From Stenopsyche tienmushanensis (taxonomy: Eukaryota > Arthropoda > Insecta > Trichoptera > Stenopsychidae), in the NCBI GenBank assembly GCA_008973525.1, contig WACJ01000385.1, forward strand, positions 62,001 to 126,000: a stretch of DNA of 64,000 nt, written 5' to 3'. Position numbers and translations under genes: made by a program. A model generated the notes under the pieces. That model saw only the letters and a program-made list of their open reading frames with translations, ran no database searches and had not been told where the DNA came from. Each line of letters starts with the position of its first letter. Within the stretch, counting starts at the first letter, position 1. Of the stretch, positions 38,801 to 50,800 are shown piece by piece.

Positions 38801-41800
38801 TTGCTTAAATGATCGATAGTCTCTGTCTTAACACTCTGTAGATGCGAGCCCACATTTCAAAGACCGTGGTAATAAAACTATCTTCGATTTAATCTAGATT
38901 TTATTATTAAACATATAAATCTATTCATCGATTTTATATTTCTCAACGTGTTCATCGTTAAAAATAAATAAATAAACATGTGGAATATATATGCAAAGGT
39001 GTGCTAATACTAGAAGTCCAAAACGCTTGAGTAGTATTTTCTTTGCAAAATCGAAATTATTATCCATGGCACTAAAAATTGTTTATTCGGTTTAGATATT
39101 AATATGAAAAACAGTATACGTGTTGTAATATATAATAACATTCAGGCAACTTCTCGAGCCCTGTGCGTTACTTTTGCCGCTGCGGTTTCCGACGCCGCGT
39201 ATTTCGGCTGCATAAATCGCACAGGGGAGTCGCTTGGGGCATGGGACGCTCCGTATCATTTCGATGATGATATCGTTGCCGATTAACGAAAGATTTTTTG
39301 ATGGAATTATACAGCCAACTTTATTCTACGCATTTTTGTTTACTTAATCCGGCATTGAACCCAATACAATAAGATTTTAACCAACTAAATATAATAGTCT
39401 AAAAAAAATTCTTTCCGCCACTTGCATACAATATAATATATTTGCGCTTGATTCAAAATTATTGCGCTGTTATCAGCGGTTTGACAGCTGCAATAAAACA
39501 ACCAGGGATTATGTCAGTAGACGTGGATCATTTGATGTCATTAATATATTTTCATATGATAGTCATCACCCGCCGGCTCGTTTCAAGTTGTCTTTTAGAT
39601 TTTAGGGTGATTTTAGGATTTTAGTCACAGACCCGCATTTCATCCCCCATCACGACAAAGTCCAGAAAAGCTACTCCATCCTGTGTAAAATGATCCAAAA
39701 ATTATGACCGTGCTCCGGTGTGAGCATTGTAGGCACTTTTTTCGCACACAACTTCTTTTAAGCAAGTTTATCTGAACCAATATCACCAAGGAAATTCTAA
39801 GTGAAGATCCTCAAGCGTCACACGGCGGTCATTTCGCACTCTTTCGCACATGTTGTCGACTCATCACATCACTATCATAAACTTCCGAGAACTTCCGATG
39901 GATATGTGCGACTGTATTGTTCTGCAAAATAAAAAAAACGGATAACCGTGTGGATTTCGCATGGATGGGAAGTGATGGGAGCGCGCGACGACCTCTCCAT
40001 CGGAAGAATTTACTGTGACTGAACAAAATGGCCGTTATGATCTTCAACTTCCATACAAAACAAAAATCCTTGGTTTAAAGCGCTTGAACTGAACATTAAA
40101 ACTTTGTTATGGTTTACCTAAGCTATTATTTAATACTGATGTTTGTTATCAATTTTTTTGATTATTTTAATAATATTTTTATTTTAATATAACCCAACGT
40201 CAGCGGTTTGTAATCAAAATAATCAAAAGAGCTCTTTGTTATACGCTCAGACTAGAAAAGCTTGAGAAAGCTCCTGCTCTGCTCATGAGTCAATGGGAGC
40301 TTATTTTTGATCTCATAATAGTCCCTCTCTCGCCTCCCAATCTTCTTTTTCTCTCCTCTCTGCCCATCCTGCCCTGTGTTACATTTCTCCCCTCCCAGAG
40401 TGATTGCAAATACTGTTTGCGAAATATTGGAATGTGTTGATTAGGAGCAGGGCTGAGACCTGCTGTCGATATTTTCTTATGGAATATATAATACATAACA
40501 TATCCTCGATTTACGCGGTTTTTATGCATCAGCAAAATAACTTTGGACAACAAATGCATCTAATCCGATTTTTTAAATTAATAACGCCTACGACTTCGAT
40601 CTAAGCGTCGATGGATCTATGGCAATCAAAGCTCAACAGTGAATTCTTCTTTCGCGCTTTTAGATGGTTGAAAATAGCTACAATTCAGAAGTTAGATTTC
40701 CATTTAATGTATGCAAAATCCCGTGAAATATATGGGAACTTCTAATGTAGAAAAAAAATTCTTCCCTATCAAAGAGAATGATACTTCGAATTTCATCCTT
40801 TGAAGTAACGGTTTTGAGGGGGAATAGTTTAAAAGTGAAGATGAAATCGCATTCTTTTCGGGGTGGGGGAATATTGAGAAGCCCTCTTCGGGAAATGCGA
40901 AAAATTTAGGCGAACGGGAATAAATGGCGATAGATGGGGAGTACGAAACCCCCCCAATATCCCCCGAGCAAGGGCTTAAAGCGAACCGAAGTCAGCATGA
41001 AAGCCAGAATGTCGATTGAATTATTGCAAATGTACGAGATTCAGAAGAGAAAAAAATATAATTTCAAAAATGGCAATTCTTTTCAACATTTCAATTGTTT
41101 GGGATATGATAAGTTCTCCTAGAACATTTGACATTTTGTCAATTTTTCGCGGAAATTTCCCGAAACCCAAGTGTTCCGCGAAACCCAGGTCGAATAAATC
41201 CGATTCAGGGCATCGTATCATGCCGAATTAAAGCCGAAGAGAGGTGACGATGACACAATTATTATCATGGAACCCAATTACATTGGAGGCACGTCGTGCT
41301 ATCTATTTCTTTATCGTCCGTTTGTTGACTCAAATTATGAATTCCAAGAGCACAATAGTTCTTGTCCGCTCTTATCTGCGGTTTAAGCCCCCAAATTGTA
41401 AATTTGAATTTGCTTCTAGATTAGTCGTTTGAGCGAACCGTCCGTGTGCGCATCGCTAATGAATGTCTTTTGATAAGTTATTATTTTATTCTGTTTATCT
41501 CCAATGCGCCAACCAATCACATATTATCTATTTAATAACGTTGATAAGGTGTTTAAAGAGGTATCGCACTAGCCGAAGATTTTTCTTCAAATCGATGCGT
41601 ATTTACGCATACGACATTTTGAATTCGGGCCCATTGTCGAATTGTCCAATTTGTCGGACTATAGAGTTCCCCCGGTCCCTTGTAGTCCGACACTTTTTAG
41701 AAAGGATATTCATAGATATTGCAAGGTTTCATATTATAAATATTAAATTATTATAAATAATACGATTTTTGAAGCTTTTTTAACTATCCTTTTCTAGCTA

Positions 41801-44800
41801 CAAAGTCTTCTTTTTTGTTATCTCCTTGTAAATAAACTATGCTTTCATGGCCAATATAGTCCTAGAAATTCCACTCACTTGCCAATTTACAAAAAGCTTT
41901 AACGTATATATATACTATACTTGTATTGGGATGTCGGATTACAGGGGACGCCGGATTACCGTGGATCTGCTCTAGTTAAAAAAAATACTTCAAATCTTCC
42001 CCAAGAACATTAACTTTCATCGCATGTTTCATCTCAGAATAGATATCGCTTTAAGGCAGGTATATCAAATAAGGAAGTTTCCCTGCCGCACCATGTACAA
42101 CAATCAATAACTTATGCATCGTCCTAATATGTCATCACAATTTGCCGCGAAATCAAATCATTTTTAACACCTAGACAAAAGAGATGCACGCATAGTTGAG
42201 TGCGGAGATTAGTGAATCGGTGACAGAGACGGAGAGAGACTGATTTAAAATTAAAGACACACATGAGTATTGTTTATGTTTACGCTAAGAAATTAACGAA
42301 TATTTTGTACTGTCAACGGTGCTATTGATATACAAGATTGACTCACGCTGCGCGGTCCTGAGAGAAATTATCGAATAAAATTAGCTCACTACTTAACATC
42401 TTACGTGAAAGAAAGTCGTTGATTTTTGTGTATTCAATAAGTTCGTAGGATTGTTTTCGCTTTAAACTTTTTTCTACTTTGCGATTGCGTTTTTCGCAAT
42501 TTCTTCCCTAAAATATCCTACGAACTTATTGAGTGATGTTATAATATGCTATCTTCATCATTCTTATACAGAATATACTCATCATACAGTCGCATATCGT
42601 GCGATTACATATACGCCCCCCGGAAATCCAATTTGTTTTGAGCTATTATAAACGCAATATATTATAATGTATATTTCAGAATAATATATAAAGATAGTCC
42701 CAAAAGTACCCGACCTAATATATAGATGGCTCTTGTAAAAACTATGATATAAAGTATCTAGACGCTACGTTGCTTCCGTGATCGTACATATCATATAGTG
42801 TCGAAAAAAAAGCCCTAAAAGATGACGGAGTGGTTATAAGGTTTATATGCACAATCGGTCCGCTTTTCGGACCGTTGATATGACGAATCAGCGCCTCGCG
42901 ATCGGATGCCATACCTGAACATAACGATAACGAAAAAAATATATTATATAAGAATTTGTGTAAGAATTTTTCAATGAAATAAATAAATAATAATTTGAAG
43001 GGGCAATGTCCCGAGAGTATGGAGGATGAGGTAAAACATCCCAGTCAAATGATAATAATTTATTTCTGACGAGCTAAGACACATGAGGCCTGGCGTTATC
43101 ATGATGAAAAACAACGCCTCGTCTGTACGCTAATTCTGGCCGTTTTCTGGCAATTGCACCCTTTATATTGTCTAGTTGGAAACAATATTTTGTTGAATTG
43201 ATCGTTTCACCTTTGCCGAAGTAGCTCATAATAAGCTACCGCCTTCCAGTCCCACCAAATGCATAGCAATTTTTTTTTTTTTTATGTAGGCCAGGTTTAG
43301 CTACAGTTAAAGCTTCTGTACCCTTGATCCAAGACCGTTTGCGTTGGATATTCTCATAGAGTATCCAATTGTCATCTCCAGTGACAAGTCTCTTCAAAAA
43401 AGGTTGGCTATTATGGAATTTCAAACTTGTTAGCTATTTCGCGAACAGTATATCGCAGGTTTTCTTCAACTATGGCTATGATTAGATCTGTGTTCATTTG
43501 CGAAAGAAACTTATGGGACAACCTAATATAATGGTAGAGTAAAATAAAAACCATGAGCATTTCTCGACCGGGTTGGTATTCTACATTTTGCGCCCCAAGC
43601 CCAGTTTGCGCCCTTGGCGGGCGCTTGCTTTGCTACGCCCTTATTATGGCCCTGGAAGGCACACACGTGTATCGTTTATAAATATGCAGTGCGAATTTCG
43701 ATATTAAAAATGAAATAATACAAGCTTGCGCGTCTTATTGGACCATACTATGCGTGTGAAAAAATAAAGATAAAGATATTACACAGTATTAAATTTGGTT
43801 GACGTTTTGTACGCTGATATCTAAATTCCCTAAAACCATATAAATTGTTAATTTATCACGTGCTTATCATCGGCACGATAATTCAATCGGGCGATTGGGA
43901 TCCCAGTCCGCGAATCGCAGGCAACCGGGACAGATTGCGCCTCCTTGGCGATCGCTCGCGTTGCAACATACGGCGTGTGCAGCGCGCCCGAATGTTTTCG
44001 ATCGGATATTACATTTTATTGAGCGTCGGCAGCAGCCCTGATTATGAAATTATATCACAAGGTTTGATAGGCGGTGGGGGTATCGAAATAAGCCCACGGT
44101 GGGTTTCATTAGCTTTGATTAGCTTTGGATCAGTGGTACGGAAGTTCTCTGCGCCTGCTGCGAGTTCCGATACGCGCGAAGAACCCCAATCGTCAACATG
44201 GATTGCCAATGAAGTGACATGGTGTTTTGACAGTCGGACTCGAATCGAACCAGTTGTGATTCCGTATTTTTTTAAATTCGACATTAATAGTCCGCTAAAA
44301 AAGTGCTCGCAATGTAAAATTAAGAGGGGCTCATTAAATTTATATCCCCCCCAAAAGTGAGATTCTGTGACAAATTAATACAAATTAAATTCTTAAATCG
44401 TCGAAAATTTTAATAAGGTACCATATGCATAACATGGGTGATTTCCATGGGATGATTTTACATTTTTATGTAATATTTTCCCATCGATTTCCACGCATGA
44501 TCGAATTGGGATAAGATCACTTCAATAGTTTTAATTATAATTAATTTTGAACGTCGTCAAAGCAACAACAATCGAATAAGTTCACCCACGGGCCACCGAG
44601 ATGAGCATGTCCAATAAATTTTAATGGACATGTTTTTAAATACATTTTAATGGCATAGTTGTTTCCAGCATGACGAAACGTCGAGGCATTTAAATTATGT
44701 TTTTCTAGCTGTGTTTATGCGCGTTATCGATTTTAGCAATCCAACGATCGATGGCCAATAGTCTTTTTGTCTGATTTCGTATTATTTCTCGTAGGAAATG

Positions 44801-47800
44801 GAACGAAACCAAATAGATCCGGCGTTGGAATAACAAAATCTCCCCGTGGCGGCATCCCACCGTTTGCAACATTTGTTTTTTCTGGTTTCAATTATCTTTG
44901 AACACGTGAACACACGTGTTTATCGTATACATCGTAAATTTTCGTACATCTGAAAAATCTATTTTCGGCGACGATTTAGATCCAAGTTGTGGTTCAAGCA
45001 CTTTGGTCGAGGTTTTTTTTTATATCGGAAGCGGTCGTATTAATATTCGTGATTTCGCGGTTGGTGCAGACCTGCCCAGCTTTTTTTATGGCCGCCTCAA
45101 GAGCAAAATAGCAGACGTTTCTGGTTATTTCAAGTGGAATTGTTTTTAATATGAACATAAATATGTGTATGCACTTGCGATGTCCATTTTCATCTGGCCG
45201 AAGCGCTTTTATTGTGCATTAAGCTTAGATTTTGGCGAGACAGGAGCCCTTGAGTGTTTCAATCGATTTAGCAGCTTCCATTTTTCATGTTATCGCCTTA
45301 ATAAAAACCCAAATACGTCGTCTGTGGTTCCGTGGTATCGCTCAGAAATCCATAAAAACTTGTCGAAAGAATTGGAGGGGGTACTCTTGTCTACAATTTT
45401 CAAATTTATCATTCAATTTTTATGAGTAAAAATGAACGAATATTGTGTGCTATCAACGGTGTTAGGGTTCATTTATCGATACAAAGAAATTTCTAAAATT
45501 TCAATTATTTACAGAGTTATAGCTTAGGAAGTTTAATAACGCAGCATACAGTGTGCGCGCATCATTTTCGTTAGGACGTATATATACGTCACGCCCACCT
45601 GGCGTGAGTTCACAGTTATTAATTTGTTTTAACGATGCTTAGAACTTATTAAAAAATCAATGAAACATATATTTTTTTATTCAGACACATAAACATACAG
45701 AGAAGTTAACAATACAAAACAATAATCAAAAGCACATAAAGAAAATGGAGACATAGAGTTTAAAAAAATAAAATATATCCATACATATATTCAAAACTCA
45801 ACTTCTGCGTGATATATTTTAAAACAGTTGTTCCTGTCTTTAGTTCCCTTTCATTTGTTCTTTGAAAATGCCTTTCAACTAAGCGTGAAGTTTTAGGTGC
45901 GATGCTGTTTTTTGATGGCATAGGTTGGCTTTTTACTATGTTTGTGTCATTTTTGTCCTTCCATTTTAAAACTATAAGTTTACCTTTGAATCTTACCTAA
46001 TGTTACTAGTCGCCGTTTGCTAGGTACACGTCCACTCCAACACAATAGCGAAGTGCGACCAATTTGCTTTCTATCTTAAATTCATGTCAAAATATGCTTC
46101 GACAACTCACACATTCGTTAAACAAAATAAAGTCGCGCCTGCTTTAAGACTCAACATATATTTCGATGACGTATATATACGTCATAACCAATTTCGATGC
46201 AGTTTACATTGGACGTATATATACGTCCCGCCCACTTAACAGTTTAACCGTTTTACTTCAAATTTGGTGCAATCCTTTTATATATAACCTTATACCGTCC
46301 CTATCAGATTTATGTCAAAAAACTATTTTTAAAAAATCACACACAACACACAGTATTTTTATGGGCCCTCACTCTTAATCACATAAGCTCCAGCGACTCA
46401 CCGATAAGTCGCTATGTTTGATGAAAAATATATAATACCTGAAAATTATTACGCTAGGGACACATTGATTACACATATTATTATCACCAGTTACAATCCT
46501 TCTCTGATATTATTCAATTTCATGCCTGGACAACATAAATTTCCGTCGCATACATCATAGACACGCTACGCGCATGCGTCGCACCACTCCTGCTGTGTGT
46601 GTGTCTATACGTAACAAGACACCATTAAACCAGTAGCACGCCCATTTTATTATATATTACACAACACTCGGCTTATTTTTTCAATGCATCACATTTTAAA
46701 AAAATATTCAGCTCACCCAGCGAGTCACCTGGGTGAACGCATCGAAGTATGAGATATTTTTCTTATTATATTGCTTATAGTGATAATATCCTTAAGATAA
46801 ATCAACAATACAACAGTCAAAATGTTCACGAGGATTAAGTGCCATACAAATGACTTGTACAAGAAATCCTAATGAAAGTGAAAATGGTGAAAAACAAAAA
46901 TTGGAAAACAGATCGGCCTTGATTATGGCGGAGAAGTGGCGCAACGCCGTTCGGAAACTGCGATCTAGGTCCGAAATAAGTATTTATATATTTAATTTGA
47001 TGAATATCTATGATTTTACTATAAATTCTGACCATAAAAATCGGCTGCCATTGCACACATGTCTGATAATGCTGCGGCTTAACTCAGACCGGCCTCCTAT
47101 TATTTTATTCACGAAGTTCTGGAAAACCTGTATTGATTCGATTATTGTTTTAAAATATTTGTGCCTTTGACCCTTTTAAAAGTGACGAATCGATAATATA
47201 AATATTTAATTTTCTTTGCAGTTTGGCTGTGAGAAACGGTGAGGACAATGGTCCAACAAAGAAAGAACCTGGACCATCGGATCTGCTGCTCTGCGATGGA
47301 GAACCACCGTAAGTGTTAATATAATTGAGATTGAAATTCATTGGTTATGTTCTTGTGCGCTGGCTGTAACGTATTGGCCATCCGACGCAAAACGTACGCG
47401 GATAGACCGTTCGATATTTGTGTTTTGTGGCGAAAAATTGCCAAGAAAATGTTTTTCGTTATGCTCACTCTGATTGCTCGCAGGGTGATCGTCCTAAAAT
47501 GGCTACAGCCCTGAAGTATATTGCTTATGAACAATATATTTCTTTCATAAAAAAAATTCACTTGCATGCGATACGTTCATCACCAGACTCAACGCTATTA
47601 TCCAGGTCAAATGCGCCTATAAGCCTAGATACCTAAAATATAGATATTTTTCAATACCGCCTAAAACTTTAATTGACGATGAGCAAAGCTTAGCTTTCAA
47701 ACAATGATGTTATTCGCTATATTTACATTAACGCTATTTCATTCGATTATTATTAATTGATATTTATGCAATTAATATGAATTATTGGCTGTAAAAATTT

Positions 47801-50800
47801 ATATTCAATACAATTTGAAGCAAATCAGGTGCAAGCATAATTATCCATTTTTCCACATGGCGGTCATAAATTAATTATGTCATAACTTATTATCTCATTT
47901 GCAAGATAATGCTGAATAACCGTAACAAAATAAATCAAATTCGAGCAAATCTGCATTGAAAAACTATTAGCACTTCACCGTACATGTCCATGGCTTCCCG
48001 GAGACTAAGCTTCAAGCTTTCAACCTCGATCCATTCATATATTTTATTTTATCATAATTGGTACTTAAGTGAAAACTATCCGCATATGTTCGTATTGCAA
48101 AATCCTTCTTGAAAATCTTTCAAGATTCCTTATAATGGCTCCATCCAAAGCTATATTGAATGGGAAGAGGACATTCCGTGAATAACACCTGCCATCATCT
48201 CAAAGCCTTTATACAATAAGGCAAAGTACAATGAATTATATAGTTTCCATGTATATCTGCATCGTTGATGCTCTTGCTGTTCTACTGAACCAAACGCTTT
48301 TTCGTTGTCCATAAGTACATTTGCATACAGTGTTAGATTTGGTCTTCCATGAACTAATTTAATACCGTGCAATTGATGTTATTTATATAGAGTCAAACGT
48401 TATTTTTTCAGACCGAGCCTTGAAGAGATCCAGAGTTGGGGGAAGTCTTTTGATAAACTCATGCGTAGTACAGGTAATTCAAAAACTCAATAGTTTAAAT
48501 CATTCTTTATTTCCTTATATTATATGATGGACCACTTCTCATGGGCACGTCTACTATGTAATATAGGATGACCTCATTAAAAGTTGGCAAACGTAGTATT
48601 CAATCATCCAGGTACAGCTGTACAAGCTGCGGCTCGGAGTTTCCTTTGTGCCTCATTAAAATGCATGCACTTTATCATAATTAAATCGCCGGTTTATAAG
48701 TGAAAATTCTATTTTTTTCAGCGGGTCGCAAAGTTTTTCGTGACTTCTTGCGATGTGAATACTCCGAAGAAAATATATTATTCTGGTTGGCTTGTGAAGA
48801 GCTCAAGCGGGAAACAAATCCTGATGCCGTGGAGGAGAAAGCACGCTTCATCTATGAAGACTACATTTCCATATTATCACCAAAAGAGGTAATAAGATGA
48901 GTGTATCAGAAAATATATTTAATATAATTTCCCTCGTCGAATTTGACCACCGTGTGTATTAATCCTCATAATTTTCCACATCTAAAATGGTGGAAAAACG
49001 GAAAAAAACTCCACATTGTTTTGTTTGTGTTTGGCTTGACTTGCTTTGGCTGCGGGAAGAGGTTTTCTTTCCATAAGCTCACCGTCCAGCTGTAATCTCT
49101 CCCTCTATTAAATAAAGCTAATTGTTAAGACCGTCACCTTCCCGTTTGGCTTCAATGGGCCAATAGCAGAATAAATCCATGTGCTGTTCATACATCCTGC
49201 GGACTATGTAGGAACGCCAGCAATGTTACGCAAAAACGTGGGCATGGACCGCAAAGAGTTAGAGACGATTTAGAACTAACAACAGACATCTGATCTGAAG
49301 AAAGTCATTGTGGTTTTCACTCTTTTTGGTTTTCATGTGGTGGTTTTCCATTGCTTTCCACATATTCGGGTAGGTGCTTGATTATGCGGTGCCCAAGCAT
49401 AAAACTCCGGGGGGCTACTCTATGCCCGTGGGTAACAGTCGAACCCCTGGAGTGTGCGAAAGTAGCTTGCTCATCAAACGCTGCTGGTGTAGCCCAGCTA
49501 ACGTGAGTTGGATGCGCAGCTCATTCTGTGTCACGCATATTACAGGAAGAGTAGTAGAATTCTGTGCAAAAGACAACACCACTATATTCAATGCCCTTTT
49601 TTCTTTTTTTTGCGGAGGGGAGATATCTTTGGAAGACACCAACATTCTGGTAACAGTGCGGGCTACTAGTTAAGTATTGTACTAGAGTGGCAGCCATACA
49701 TGCCCCCTGGGTTCATCGGTTACGGTGGCCACTTACGACTTTCTCGCTCAGCCTTCTTCTGTTCTGCTCTTCTAGGTCTGGGATCAGTCGGTATGTCCAC
49801 CAACTATAACGGTGATTCGTCTCCATGACTGGGTACTTTTTTTTTTCGAAGGAGAGGAATCTTCAGAAAGACACTGCCATTCTGAGACAGTGTGAGGTTT
49901 GACTACTATATCGTCAGACTCAATAAACCCCTTCTTCGATTCTGCCGCCACCTGGCTATCGTAAAGCATTGCTCTAGGGCGGCGGAATGTATCCCTCTTG
50001 AGCCTCATGTTAACACTTAGCGTGTTGTCCTATCTTCCTAGCGTGTGGACTTCTTATGTGCCCGCTGGGTTTCCTCGCTCATAGGTTGAGGAGGAGGGGG
50101 ATGGGAAAGGAGCTCGTTCAGCTTCGCTCTGCAGTGGTAGCAGCGGCCTCCTTTTGAATATTAAACAGGTACCATAACAGCCGTGTTCAGTGAGTGCCTG
50201 GGTGAGATGGTAGCATAACTGGCCGTGTTTCCTGGATGCCCAGGTCTTCAGATCCGGAATGAGCCAATGTGTCCATTGGCCTTTGGCGGAACTATCCCAT
50301 TCCGCCATGATGTGCTGCCTGGCGCTCTGTCTGGTTTCTCCAATTTATATAGCTTTTCTATCCTTTACGAGTAGGTCGATTGACGGTATGACAGTCAATG
50401 CCAGGACTGCGTCTTCTGACACTGTGCAATATGCTGATACGACTCTGATTGCACTTCTCCTCTGCACTCTAGCCAGATTAAGCCTAGCCTTTTTGCGGTG
50501 TAGTGCCTCGGCACATATCGAAGCTCCGTACAATAGTACCGAGTGCACCACCTCGTTGTACAGTCTTCTACGGTTAGACTTAAGGCCTCCGATGTTGGGC
50601 ATCAACCTAGCTAAACCTTTCGCAATACTAACCGCCTTTGTTGCAGCCTTTTCGGTCGCCTGGGTGGCGAGCTGTTGTCCAGCCCCCGTCACCCAGTTCC
50701 TGACCCTCCTCAGCTTATCCTCGCAGATTATTTCCAGGTATTCAATTTTGGCAGTGACTAGTATTGCGACATTGTCGGCATAGGCGACCATTTTGGCGCC

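Noticed and set aside
45573..46230. Three spaced palindromic repeats considered as a CRISPR-like array.
   Set aside because: Only three, irregular spacing, eukaryotic context, and associated with a piggyBac-like remnant.
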